NCBI GenBank assembly: GCA_029204225.1
Contig: CM055098.1
Coordinates: forward strand, 48,385,247-48,449,246
From: Diphasiastrum complanatum
Lineage: Eukaryota; Streptophyta; Lycopodiopsida; Lycopodiales; Lycopodiaceae
Direction: 5' to 3'
Length of the DNA stretch: 64,000 nt
The translations under genes were made by a program, and so were the position numbers. A model generated the notes under the pieces. The model was not told the DNA's origin, made no database searches, and saw only the letters and a program-made list of their open reading frames with translations. Positions within the stretch are counted from its first letter, which is position 1. The number at the start of each line of letters is the position of its first letter. Positions 31,490 to 43,468 of the stretch are shown piece after piece.

Positions 31490-34083
31490 ATGCAGGAAGC
31501 TTTGAAGCAGCCGCTCCTGCAAACCGAGTCTGTCAAAGAATTGAAACCGCTTTGGAACGTTGTAATGCTATAGAAATACGCTGACGGTAGAAGTCACTCT
31601 TGCAAATTGAGCCCGTCAAAGAATTGAAACCGTTTGAGAACGTTGTAATGCTATAGAAATACGTTGACGGTAGAATGAAACAATGATGGAAGGTAAGATA
31701 ATGCTTTGTCCTTGGCGTTTCACCATAAGCTCCGGACACATAAAAAATCATTAAATTTCTTGTGAAGACAACCGTATGTTTCCAAGGCAAAGGGGATGAA
31801 ATCTTCATTGGGTGCAAGATCATTATAATCTCTTTCCTTTTCTTGAGCTGCGTAAGATGCAACGGCCCCTTGCGTGGTGGAAGAATGACGAAGGAGGTCC
31901 TGACGAGAGGGATCAACAATTACATCTCCTAGAGTACGAATTCCATCACGAGAAAGAACAAGGTCAACTCGTCGTCGAGTAGATTGCGAAGAGGGCCCTG
32001 GTAAAATGTGTTTGTTCTCGAACAACATGAAAACCACTATCATGAGCAATAACAACAACGACATCACAAATGGAATCATGTGAAACAATACGTTCTCCAC
32101 CTGAGGGACATCGCATAAGATGAGTACCCAAGGAATTCAACACATGCCCACATGAACACTTAGAGATAACAATTAACATTGGATGTGGAAGTCCCAATCT
32201 GGTTCGAAGGGCAGTTATAAACAAGTCGCAATAGTGGAAAAACTGGACATGCAACCAGCCAAGCCCCTGCACCTGGACCAGCACAAGAAAAAAGACGAGC
32301 TCGAACTGCATCAGAAGGTGAATCTTTGATAAGTTGACCGAAGGAATAAGAGTGAAGATGCTCCATAATAGTCTTCTGAAAAACCCGTTGTTGATTTGTC
32401 ACCAAAGATTCAAAGGGATGCACAAAAGGCTGTTCAAGTGGTGAAAGTAAATCTGGAGCAATGCATAGAGCTTGTTGAAAAGCAAAATTGCCAGTCTCCA
32501 CATGAGCCACCGTATCAAGAAGAAGAGGTTGGTTATCCTGTTGAAACTTGGAGACTAGTGCAGAGGCAACAAGAGCCCAACTTCCAAGAAAAGCAGTTGG
32601 TGCAATGCAAGCAGTAGATACTAGGCCAATACCGCCAGAAGAGGCAGGAAGAGAAATTTGCCGTTTAGAAAACTGATCTTCACTTGTGTCAAAGATTCTT
32701 GGCCCCAAAAGGCGACCAAATATGCCCAGTAAAGTATCATCAAAATCTCGAAGTAAGGATATTACATCAGGTGAAGGAGATACGCAACGTAGAAGATAGC
32801 TAGGACGTTGAGCAAAGCATTGAGTGAGAATTCCAAATGCAACTTGATAATTTCCAAGCTTTGGCAACAAATCAGAATGTCTAGCAAATCCATCCAGAGC
32901 TTCCTGCATAAATGAATTGACATATCCAGAAGAACCAATGGGGACACCCAATGCCTTAATCCCAAGCTAAGGAGCAATGAAACCTTCAGGTAAGGAGATA
33001 TCTGCTGGAAGGCCTTTTGGGCACCAAGCAACGCACTTAGACTTGTTCACTGTAAGCCTAATAGAAAAAAATTGAGCTGAGAAATGCAAAAAAACAGGGA
33101 CGACTTCACTTGCAGGCCTCACAATATGAGTATCATCCGCAATAGAGGGGAATAAACAGGACAAAAAAGTTGAAGTTGTAGCATGCAATGCGCGATAATG
33201 TGCCAAAGCAAAGAGAGGACCACCCAAGGGATCCCTTTGTCGAGTTCTTTCAGCAGAAGAAATGACGGTAACATCACTAGCATGAGAAGCATGACTAAAG
33301 TATAAAGGAGAAATTTTTGAATAGAAGCTCCGCACAAAAGGAATGAGCATGGCAAGTGTATCCTGAGCACCACGAAGTTCTTGAAAGATAGCCACATGAG
33401 AAACTGAGTTGAAAGCATTAGCAACATCAACTTGCAATACTACCTAGGCAGGATGAATATCCAAAATAGTAAAGCATGAACGACTGTCTCGCACACCCAA
33501 ATTGAAATGGAAAAAGATGACCATGAAATGCTTCTCGAAATTGGAAACAGAGTGCCCTTGCCACCAACCTGTATATACATTCCCCCACTACAATTGGACG
33601 CACACCACCAGAAGCTTTATCCAATGCTAAGAGACGAGCAGCACCTAAATTATGAGCAACTGAAGGCGGGATCTGCCTAGATGCAATGAAAGAGCACACT
33701 TTGAAGAGAAGATCAAAGCCACTAGCAGAATCATCTGGAGAAAAACAATCACGAAGATGCTCAAAAACCATTCCTGAAAGTCCACCAGCTGAGAGGCGAG
33801 GACAACGTAGAAAAGCTTTCATAAAATGAGCTTCTGCAAGTTGAAGATCGGAGTTAGGCTGAAAGTCTTCCACGAATAAAGGAAGAGTATCACTAGCATG
33901 GGGATGAAGTTGTTCCAATGCCTGAATAGTTGTAGAAGAAGGTGTTGCTGAAATTGATGGAGCAAGAGCGTGCGCAGCCCGAGAAAATTCACCAGCTAAT
34001 TGTCCAAGCAAAACACGACGACACAAACGACTATGAATAGGAATGGATCCTGAGTCGGAGCCTGAATTAAACTCAACAAGCAC
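31490..34083 (-). mobile_element. Restriction-endonuclease-type LINE, 5'-truncated
   Basis: A second, unrelated non-LTR family. Minus-strand blocks: 34083-33427 RT fingers (GARLLALDKASGGVRPIVVG); 33437-32967 RT palm, with motif A VDVANAFNSV, motif B RQRDPLGGPLF (a Gly changed to Arg) and catalytic IADD at 33143-33132 instead of YADD; 32951-32160 thumb and connector; about 32160 a C-x-C-x9-H-x3-C finger (CSCGHVLNSLGTHLMRC). Then about 31980-31910 reads RRRVDLVLSRDGIRTLGD, fitting the R-x-x-D-x12-D core of the restriction-like endonuclease of R2/R4-type elements. It ends NEDFIPFALETYGCLHKKF. Four or more frameshifts. No N-terminal zinc fingers are present, so it is 5'-truncated. The exact clade is undecided. 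Confidence 0.8.
31514..31675 (-). repeat. 3' UTR tandem repeat of the restriction-type LINE
   Basis: Two copies of an 83-bp unit starting at 31514 and 31597. Each begins CTC-TGCAAA and contains GTCAAAGAATTGAAACCG and ATGCTATAGAAATACG. In the second copy CCGTCAA (31613-31619) and TTGACGG (31664-31670) are complementary and could close a stem. 3' repeats and hairpins are commonly the RT recognition end of such elements; that role here is inferred. Confidence 0.75.
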
Positions 34084-34437
34084 AAACTGGTTTCTGACTT
34101 GTTTTTGAAATACTCTCTAATTGTGCTCTTCACGGCTTAGTACTCCCCAATATATCATAAATACTCCCCATTTTGTATGATTCCAGAGGTGGGACTTTCT
34201 TTTGGCACGTGAATTGCACCTACCCTGCAATGATGATGTGATTAATAAGCAATAAGTGGTGCATTTATTTGAGGGTGTTTGAGCAAGTGAGGCCCTTGTC
34301 ATCCCAAGGGCGTAGCCTAAGGGGAACAGGGCCTCAACTTACTAGGAATGCATTAAAATGAATGCACCACTTGACGTAAAGAATTTCTGATATTTTTACT
34401 CCTATATCCTACCCTAAGTTACCATGGTCCCACTAAC

Positions 34438-34483
<46 letters not shown>

Positions 34484-35999
34484 AAATAACAAAGGAAAAA
34501 TATTAGGAATGCTTTACGTATAGGGGAAGCCCCTAGACGTGGGTGTAACTTGTTAGAGGTTTTTTTTTTTTTTTAAAGTCATAAACTGTTCTATTTTTCT
34601 TTTTGCATACATGTTAAGCAACTAGTGGTTGTTATATACAACATATTCCATTTACGGAGCTAAGCTCCTGAAAATTGAAGGCCAGGAGTTGGGATTGTTC
34701 AGGGCTCGTGTTTTCCAAAATAGTAAATACGCAGCTCTCTTTGCTTTTCCAAAAAATAATAAGTCTCAGATTTATGCTCATGTCCGTTCGATTTTTCAGA
34801 TATAGTAATAACTATCTTATGCGACTTTCCAAAAATGATAACTATAACTTACAAATTGTAACGTGTTTATTTGACTTTCAAAAAATAGTACTTGTATCTT
34901 ACAGGTTGTAAGATATTTATTGCACATGTATCTTTTGAAGAGCATCGGTGCTATATACACAACCCCATGGGTGGAGTCCATAAAGCTGAGAATTTCATGT
35001 TGTTTTTTCATGTATCACCACCTATTTGTTATGAAGCCAAAGAGAAAAAGCTTGATTCTTTATTCTTTTAGAGACAAGGCCATATAAAATATGAGCCTAA
35101 ATCAAGCATGTCTTCAAGCTTGCCATTCTTTGAAAAAATTGGGCTTTTAGTGGATGATGAGATTTAAAATGGGAGTTCTATTGACTTTTTGATGTATTTC
35201 TAAATCATCTACACACTTTAAAGATTAGAAGTTGTGCAATGATGTGGGCCCTTCCAAATAATGGTTCTTACCAAGTACATCTATTAACATACAATCTCTT
35301 TGGTATTATGTAGGAGTCAGCAAAATTCCATTCTTGTGATCTTGGGAAATTTTTGCTCCTAGATATACATTTTGTGGAGTCGATTTGAAAAGACTTTGAG
35401 TTATCATTTCTAATCGTGGCGAGCAGCTAGAACAAGGTGAAACTAGAATAACAAAATATCATCAAGCAATATTGCACAAGCTTTGAAAGCCAAGAAGAGC
35501 ATTGCCAAGGCCTCCTCACACAGTAGCCCTATCTCCCTCAAGCACAATTTGCAAGCTATATCCTCAAATAGAGCCTAGAGTGTGTCTAAAACTAGGGGGC
35601 GAGCAAGGGGGGAAAGGGAGGAGGTCCATATGGGCTCATCAACAGGAAGGGGGACTTGAAGTGCGCATGGAAAAGGGAGAAAAGGTCCAGAAGGGAGGAG
35701 GCAAGGTTTTGAGGACGAAGGAGCCCTTTAAATAGAAGGAATCCTCAAAGCTAAGAAGCTTGGTAGAAAAGGGGGGGGGGGGGGGGGATAGTCACAACAA
35801 GAGCCATGTAAGATAGGGGTAAAAAGTGACAATGCTGGGAGGGGGCAATGATTAAGGACAAACAATGGGCAACAAGAGAGCAGTAGGGGGTAAGGGATGC
35901 CCAAGCTTTCGTTGACCACAAGGGTAGTACAGATGGACTATGACAAAAGAGGCCATTTCTCTGCCTAGAGGAAGTGGCGGAGCAGCTTGGCTACAGAGT
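34084..35999. other. Intergenic, microsatellites only
   Basis: (CA)n at 34447-34480, a T-run at 34561-34574 and a 17-base G-run at 35771-35787. From 34690 to 34920 degenerate words such as TTTCCAAAAAATA recur. No gene supported. Confidence 0.55.
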
Positions 36000-37092
36000 C
36001 AAGAAGGGCATGAGTGCTAGCAAAAACAAAAGAGAAAGGACAGGGTACGCAACAAGAATGTGGTGGACAACCAAGACTCTGGTCGATGTCTTGTAGATCT
36101 TTGAACAATAGTCGGTTGCTGAGATGATAATTTTTCTTGTTGTGCGACAAGGATATCTTCGATGTCCGTTGAAACAGTCGTAGGTCGAGGCCTGTCGATG
36201 GTGATGGGAGTCGTTGGGATGAATTTTTGCATTGGCTGCTTTTGCTTGAAGTCAAAAAATTTGTCTTTGAGGAAGATGACATCTCGACTAACTGAGATTG
36301 GGCTTGTTTCGACATAAAAAATTTTACATGCCTTGTGTGATGTCTAGTATCCAATGAAGATATTCCTGCAGCTAACTGGGTCAAGCTTCTTTCTCAGATA
36401 AGAGGGAATTTGTACATAGCAAAGATAGCCAAACACTTGGAGGTGTCGTACACTCAGTTTGTAGCCATAGAAAGCTTCGAAGAGAGTCTTTGAGTCGACT
36501 GCTTTGGTACTTGAATAGTTTTGTAGATAGCAAGCTCTTGAAATAGCTTCATCCCAAAAGTTCTTGGTGAGTTGAGCATTTGGCATCATCAATATTGTTG
36601 CATTTAGCAATATTCAGTTCTTCCTTTCGGCTACTCCATTCTGCTGTGGTGTGTAGCTGGTAGTGAACTGATGATGAATGACGAATGATGTCAAATAGTC
36701 AAACACTTTGTTTGACAGAAACTCTCCACCGCTGTCAGTACAAAGGGTTTTGAGTCATTGACCAATCTATGTCTCAGCGAACTGTCTGAAAGTTTAAAAC
36801 AATTAAAAGCCTCGGACTTGTTCTTGATGAATATAATGATGGTAAATCTAGAATAATCATCAATAAAAGTGACAAAATATAGTGCAAACCCAAAGAGAGA
36901 ATATTCATAGGGCCGCACAAATCGCTATGTATTAATTCTAGAATGGACTTAGCTCTAGTGGCTTGTCCCGATTCGCGAATCGCGATTCGCTGCATCTATG
37001 ACTTGAATATAATCTATTTCTTGATTTAGTTTGTTTGCCTAGTAGGCACTGATGTTGGAGATGGCTCTGATGAATTATTAGCTCTGATACCA
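36000..37092 (-). pseudogene. Copia relic: primer site, knuckle, integrase
   Basis: Minus strand. The primer-binding site TGGTATCAGAGC (37092-37081) is followed almost at once by GAG-pre-integrase remnants (HQCLLGKQTKS, about 37040), so gag and protease have been deleted. Integrase: SILELIHSDLCGPM (about 36945), YFVTFIDDYSRFTIIIFIKN (about 36870), NAQLTKNFWDEAISRACYLQ (about 36570) and GYKLSVRHLQVFGYLCYV (about 36460). RT is absent and the relic fades near 36000. A 30-bp piece of a DNA element (36971-37000) splits the knuckle from the integrase. Confidence 0.8.
36971..37000. repeat. Isolated terminal piece of the palindrome-ended element
   Basis: Reverse-complemented it reads CATAGATGCAGCGAATCGCG, nearly the same as the terminus of the element at 2766-3473 (CATAGTTGCAGCG-type). 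It lies inside the Copia coding region, so it is either the scar of an excised copy or a severe internal deletion. Confidence 0.55.
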
Positions 37093-37095
37093 CTC

Positions 37096-37870
37096 TGTGG
37101 GGAAACTTCTTAAACGAGATTCCAACCAACATGAGAAAGACAATGAATACTATGAAGAACAATGATAACTGTGTTAAGGAGGATCGTGGATTACTTGGAG
37201 AACGAAGATTAAGAACTGTTCAGTTTGTGTTGAATATGATTATCAATGTAGGAGTCTTAGACTACCATGAAGAGAAATTGTGAAACAATTAGGCGTCTGT
37301 GACAGTCGTGCAATTTTTTGATACTGATATTCTGATACAAAGAAATGTAAGCGCAATTAGGTGTCAAAGACAGCCATACATTTCTCTGTTATGATACTAT
37401 TTCAAGGAAAGAGTGAGAGTTAATGAACATTCAACAAGAATGCGAAGAGATGGAACAATAGCGATTCTGTATTAAAGTTGTAGTAACAACGATCAGATCA
37501 CAATACAATTGCGTTGATAAGCACATGATCCTACTTACAGAAATAAAACAATAGCTATCGCTCTGAATATTTTATCTCGCTCTCTATAATCACCTACACT
37601 GAGGAGTCAGCTACTATGAAGACCCATTTTTGGGTCTTTTGATCTCTAATGGAGTATCTTCATGCATCCTATCGCATCATCAATTGCTCATCTACTTATA
37701 GCAGTTGGTAGATCTTGTGTTATTCTAATTTTACAATTACAAGATCATTTAACAACTGTTTAATTGACTAATTAGGACAGTCATTACTGGAGCGTGATGA
37801 CGTAGATAGTCTATACTTAGATTCCTGTGTAAATCTGCAGACCTTCGTATTTTTTGAGAGGGTTGTCACA
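37096..37870 (-). repeat. 5' LTR of the Copia relic
   Basis: About 775 bp. In element orientation it begins TGTGACAACCCTC (37870 downwards) and ends TTTCCCCACA (37096), so TGTG/CACA ends. It is followed after three bases by the tRNA-Met primer site. No matching 3' LTR was found in the window. Confidence 0.68.
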
Positions 37871-37944
37871 TATCTGAAAGTGCGTAAAATGGACTAAAAC
37901 CTTCAGTGAACACCTTGTCGTCTTTTTTGCAAAACCTCTAGTAC

Positions 37945-40060
37945 TCAGAAAAGTCCGAAAGTGAAGTGGTCTTTGTCAGATTTTTCGCCTGTTGCGACAA
38001 AAATGAAAAAGGAATCTTGACAAAAGGCCCTTTTTGTGTTTAAACTTCCTCTAATGTATTCCATTATGTCAGCGGCCAATTCTGGTACTGTATCAATATA
38101 AAACAAGGCAGCATCCGGTAGTTCATCATGGGGTTGGATTGTAGTTTCCTTCTCTTTAATTTGTGACACATGATCTGCCATATAATGCTGCTTATCCTTG
38201 CGAACCACTATCTGAAAATCAAACTCCAACAGCAGAAGCAACCATCGAGTAATCTGCCATGTGTTGCAAGTTTTATTAACAAGATAAAACAAGGGTTGAT
38301 GGTCCGTATAAAATGCAAAATGGGTGGCCATCAAATAATGTCTAAACTTCTTAACCGCATTAATCATAGCCAGTGCCTCCCACCCTGTGGTTTAATAGTT
38401 CATCTCTGACTCACTGAGTTGTCAGTTGGCAAATCGGATTGGAAAATCTTTTTTACACTCTCCCAGCTGGGTTAAGACAACTCCAATTGCATACTTTGAT
38501 GCATCCGTATGCACATGAAATTCTATTGGGCAATTGTAAGATTGGTGCTGAGACCAATGCATCCTTAAGTTTCTGGAACGTCTGTAAGGCTTCCTTCGTC
38601 CAATGTGATTCTGTTGTCAGCTTGTAGTTTGGTCTTGCTAACTCCGCAAAATCTCAAATGAATACCTGGTAATAGTTAGCATGACCCATATAAACATAGA
38701 CACCGCAAATCATCCCTGGTGGTGGCAGATCAACAATGACCCTTATCTTGGATAGATTAGTGGCGATTCTATGTCTTGATACTATGTGGCCCAATATCAG
38801 GCCATGTGTCACTTGTTCTTCTGGCTCCTGACTTTGATTAGGTTCTCTTTGTGCTTGTGGCATCATGATTACCACGTCGTCTAAGGTATAGTCCTTGAAA
38901 GTTTCTGGCATCTTGTGAACTAGCATTCTCGACAGGACTCCTCCTTCAGCATGTTGATATTAGCGTGACATGTAATCTTTGGATTTTTAGTCATCTGATT
39001 GGATGATGACGCTGCATTTGGTTCCACTTGGATTGACTTCAAGGCGTTTAGTACTTTCTTTTTTTCTGTTTTTCTTTTTTATCAACATAGTTGTATACCT
39101 CCTTGTTATCTTTATTTGGAACTGGATGGATATTCATTTCATGATTACGAACATCAATATCCACCGTAGCTATTGCTTCTTTGGGTAGATCACTCCAACG
39201 GATCACCTGATTGTAGGGTTGCTTCAACTGATGTTTCTTGTTGATGGGTGCCTTGGGTGGTTCTACCTTGAAAACCTTAGCCATTGGTGCTTTCTACAAT
39301 AGTTGAGCATATATTTTTCGCATTTCGTACCAATCAGGATCCACGTGTTCTAGGACTTGTTCATCTGTTAGCTCAACTTCTTCGTCATATGAAAAGGCAT
39401 GCTGATAGGGCACTAGGTCATCTTCGACTTGGTATCGGCTCTGCTGCTAGCCATGCCACATTAATAATGTTCACTCTAAAGGACATCAGCGTGTCTAGAA
39501 TGTAACCCTTTGGTGATGAGGTGCTAGAATCTGAATCTGAATTTGGTTGACGTGCTTGGCCAGCCATGCAATCAATTGTTGCTAATGCGTTCGTCCATTG
39601 CACAATATCTGTTTTGGAGTCATAATGACCCCCCTTGGCTGCCTTGGGCGATCAATTGCGTGATCAGTGGTGGACGATCCGTCATCAACAATGGGTGTAA
39701 TCGATTTCACCGCCCACGTAGTTGGATCCACCTTTGCAGCCTACTCTCAGTTTTTAAAGGTGAGTTTCCCGGTCCCCCAGTCACGAATCACTTGCGTGAC
39801 TCTCAACGAAGGTCTTCCAAGTAAAACGCGATAAGCGGAAGGGGATTATGGGATTTTTATTACCATGAAGGTGATTACGAACTACACTCCTGCTATCTTT
39901 ACCGGGATGTCTTCAACCACACCTTTTGGTTTTACACATAATTGATCCACTAACTTGATGGCAAATATCGCTGCCTGAACCCTTGCAAAACCAATTTATG
40001 ATACAAAGTAGTTTGATGCCCAAGTTGATGCCCGATCCTCCACTATAAGATAGACTACCA
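37945..40060 (-). pseudogene. Gypsy relic: protease, RT, RNase H
   Basis: Minus strand. Protease-like SGGSGINLGIKLL near 40020 is followed by KPKGVVEDIPVKI. The linker is 39600-39050. RT C-terminal part: LDDVVIM, then LILGHIVSRHRIATNLSKI, DLPPPG and MGHANYYQVFI (38930-38660), then HWTKEALQTFQKLKDALVSA (about 38600). RNase H: AVKKFRHYLMATHFAFYTDH, then LLEFDFQIVVRKDKQHYMAD (38367-38150). Integrase and LTRs are missing. Several stops and frameshifts. Confidence 0.8.
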
Positions 40061-40087
40061 CAACTTTGACAGCTATTGCCTTTACAA

Positions 40088-40240
40088 ATATCAATGCAAC
40101 TGTTGAAAATGTCCTGGACAAGTTTGAAAGAGTTGGTCAAAAACAGTAGATATAGATGAATAAAATGCAAGCTGAGTTTGAAGCAAAGATCAAAACATTG
40201 GAGGACCAACATGCTCAGATTACCAAGAGTGCCCAACTAT
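40088..40240 (+). pseudogene. Gypsy gag coiled-coil fragment (tentative)
   Basis: One plus-strand frame reads ATVENVLDKFERVGQKQ, then after two TAG codons MNKMQAEFEAKIKTLEDQ. The two TAGs are consistent with former CAG. It resembles the coiled-coil/linker of Gypsy gag proteins. Short, so tentative. Confidence 0.35.
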
Positions 40241-40772
40241 GAAGAGATGAGAATGACTGATACTTACCAATGAATGATTGACCTTCTACATCTAGAGTCT
40301 ATTCAAACCTGCAATTTGAAAAGAAAAAAGATCATATTATGAGGCGGTGGATCACAAAGCACTTAGACATTTGATATTTTTGAATCATTTGCAATTGACT
40401 TGAGTAATCTATCAAGATTGAATGGTTGCTATTTTCTTGCAAGAGATGCTAGGAATAGAGCATTCAACTCAAAAGAGTATTTGGGGTACTCAGAATTGAG
40501 TTAAAGTCATTTTTATCTTGATGGATCTCCTAAGAGATTTGTAGGATGAATTGTTATACCTTAGTTTTTCTTAAATCTAGGTGTATTTGTACCAAGAAGC
40601 ATTTATGATAGGTCTACAAGTAGTTGTGGATAGTCTTGGACTAAAATTGTTTGTTTCTTTAACTTTTGAACATTGATTTCCAATGTAAGGTGACATTTCA
40701 CACAATGATTCATGTAAATTGAGATTACATGAAGGTGATGTTGTAGAGAAAAACGATATCGAGAACATCAAT
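40241..40772 (-). other. Unclassified sequence next to a Copia primer site
   Basis: In minus orientation this follows the primer site at 40784-40773, so it would be the 5' leader and gag start of a Copia element. I cannot recognise a gag motif in it. Confidence 0.35.
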
Positions 40773-41542
40773 GCTATGATACCACTGTTGACAGTTGCTT
40801 GGATGTGAGTTCGATGCTATCTGTTGGTCTACTGCCTGCTAGAACATATCTACAATCTTCCAAAACGTGGATAGACACTATTGACCTATGTTGTAAATTT
40901 TTTTGATTTATTTAACAAGATAAAACCAGTATGCAGAATGAATAGTAAACATTTGATTGCGAACAGATAACAATCGAAAATCAAAGCATTCAAGATAACA
41001 AAATCATATGCATAACATCTATTGCATTATCAGTGAATTTCTTGAGCGTTGTTGTGACAAATCCACCAACACGTCGGCATAAGAGGCACTATCTCTCTCA
41101 CAATCTGTATATAGTCGTCTCACTTACTAGCGCTTAGCTCACATTGGCATTCAACCAAATTGATGCTCAACCTATTCTCTCATGTTTGATTTGTTTATAT
41201 GGATAGAGAGAAGAAGGTTTAATCTGATCTGAGATTACAAGAACGACTGATTAAGCACGTCTTGAATGATATCCAGATTGTTCCTGTGAAGGGTGACGTC
41301 CTCCTTGTACTTTTTCAATCTCCTTTGTACTTTGAAGCATAAGATCCGTCGCCTTTCGGTCTTCGTGTCTTCCTTCGTCCTTGCCATTGAGCTTTCCTGG
41401 GTCCATGAACATTTCTTCATGATGTTCGGGTATCATCCAGTCAACGAACATTTGACCGTCGTCTGTAGGTCGTCAGTCCTCAAAGCTTTGGTCTTCACGT
41501 CCGGGTAGCTCCCTTGCGTTTCTGCGGACTTCAGCTCTAAAG
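40773..41542 (-). repeat. Copia LTR with primer-binding site
   Basis: 40784-40773 reads TGGTATCATAGC on the minus strand, a Copia-type primer-binding site. The LTR end adjoining it reads CTGTCAACA (40786 upward). The upper boundary is unclear: it lies somewhere below the RNase H stop at 41543. A TATA-like TATAAAC occurs near 41195. The LTR thus has RNase H on one side and a primer site on the other, as in tandem or LTR-sharing copies. Confidence 0.45.
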
Positions 41543-42767
41543 CTAGTTGTGGCTCAAAACAAATTGTTTCTTTAGCTCCCTCTCAAAGCGTGGTAGCTTT
41601 ATAACTCCTAGACTTCTCCTCTGCCCCTCAAACAAACCTTTGTCTAAGGCCTTGGTGAAGATGTCTACCACCATTTGCTTTGTTCCAATGAAGCTGGTCT
41701 TCAGCTCATTTCTGGTGACTAGGTCCCTTATCAAATGGTACTCAACTGCAATGTTTTTTGTCCTTGAGTGAAACATGGGATCCTTCGTCAAGTGTATTGC
41801 AAAAGCATCATCCATCTGCAAAACTAGAGGCTCTTTGGTGTTCTCACATAGTCCATCAAGGAACTGTTTGAGATAACTTCGTCGGCCATCTTCGTGGCTC
41901 TAACGTATTCTGCTTCACAGGATGACTGAGTTGTAATGGTCTGCTTCTTGCTGACCCAGAGAATTGTTATGCTTGCTACAATGGTACACCCTCCTGAGAC
42001 ACTTTTATAGTCGTCCTTGAGTGATGCCCAACTTGCATCGTTGTAGGAGTGCATTTGGAACCCTGCATCACGAGAATAACATAGCTCATAATCCTTCGTC
42101 TGCTAAAGGTACTGTAAAATTCGCTTTGCAATCTTCCAGTGTGCTAAATCGTGCTGAATTGGCTCATTCTAAACATGGCATAAGCTATGTCGGGGTGTGT
42201 GTTGTTTGCTAGGTACATTAAAGATCCAATCAGCCTCCTGTAGGGCATGTGCTGCATAATCTCTTTCTCTTCTTCAGTCTCCAAACAATCTTTGTTCGTC
42301 AGGATTGTTCCTGCAAGCATTGAGGTATTTGCCTCTTTACAATCTGTCATCCTGAAATCATCAAGGATTTTTTGGATGTATCTTGATTGATGAAGGTATA
42401 TCTTTCCTTTGTCATAGCTGCGGTTGATTTGCAAGCCTAGATAGCATTTGGCTTCTCCTAGGTATGTTATCTCGAAATGTTTTGCGATCTCACTCTTCAC
42501 TCCTACAATCAGCTCTTCGCTTCTGCATAGTATCAGGGTGTTGTACACATACACAACAACAATGATGATCTTCCCATGTGTGATCCTTGTATAAACATTG
42601 GAATCAGCCATCAGTGGTTCGAATCCCAAGGATCTCAGGGCATGATCTTTTTTTTCACACCATTGTCATGCGGATTGCTTCAAACCATAGATACTTCTGT
42701 GCATTCGACATGCATAGGTAGGAAGTGAGTCGAAGATGTAACCTAGAGGTTGATCCATGTAGACTTT
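41543..42767 (-). pseudogene. Copia RT (C-terminal part) and RNase H
   Basis: Minus strand: YMDQPLGYIFDSLPTYACRM and HRSIYGLKQSA (about 42760-42670); MGFEPLMADSNVYTRI and VVYVYNTLILCR (the Y-x-D-D position, here YNT) (42629-42520); YLGLQINRSYDKGKIYLHQS (about 42430); PYRRLIGSLMYLANNTHPDI (about 42230). Then RNase H: SWASLKDDYKSVSGGCTIV and SCEAEYVRATKMADEV (42054-41880), and EYHLIRDLVTRNE with DIFTKALDKGLFE (41750-41630). It is continuous with 47298-48060, from which it was split by the nested element. Confidence 0.85.
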
Positions 42768-43468
42768 TGTGAAGAATCGCCAAAAATTGGCAAATCTAGC
42801 TTGATCAAAAACCATGTAGAATAGTGTAAATTGTGTACACAAGTGGGTCCCACACATGTGAGGCCATGATGCCACATGGGAAACCCATCCTAATGTAGGT
42901 TAGGTCAAGTCAAGAGAGTTGGTCATGTCTATTTAGTCGTCATCCCTACTTTATAGGACCTACACCTAAGTTTAAGGTGAAAATTTGACCAACTAGCTAC
43001 CTACCAAACATAACTCTAGGATCTAGGCTAGGGTTTCATTTTAGGTCAAGGAGAGTGAGTTAACTTCCTTATTACATGCTGGAAATCCACCTAACTTCAA
43101 GAAGGAAGTCGAATTTGCTATGTATTCCCTCTCTCCATAGTGAGAAGATAGAAAATTTTTGGAGCTCATTGGCAATCTCAAGCTAGTTCACTATGTACAT
43201 TGAGTTTTTGTGATCCAAATGAAACCAAATCGATTTCTACTTGTTTCTCAGGTTGAAGGCCGTACTAAAGCCTGTAGTACACACGTGTGGACTCGGATTT
43301 CAATGTTGATCAATGCTTTTGATTGTTAATGCTTGTTGTTTGTCAAATTGCCAATCTAGATCAACTTTTTTGTGTCTAGTTTTTTGATAGATTGTTAAGC
43401 AAGCATCCAATCACTCTTGTGGATATTTTGTAGATCCATTTATGGTCCTAAAGTAAAGTACTTTCATA
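42768..43468 (+). repeat. 5' LTR of the nested element
   Basis: 701 bp, TGTGA...TCATA; the terminal CACA of the 3' copy is mutated to CATA here. Contains ACACGTGTGG near 43282, a G-box-like site. The primer site follows without a gap. Confidence 0.88.

Noticed and set aside
35771-35787. 17-base G-run, and the 18-base C-run at 19001-19018
   Set aside because: Homopolymers whose length is unreliable in assemblies; not interpreted as signals.
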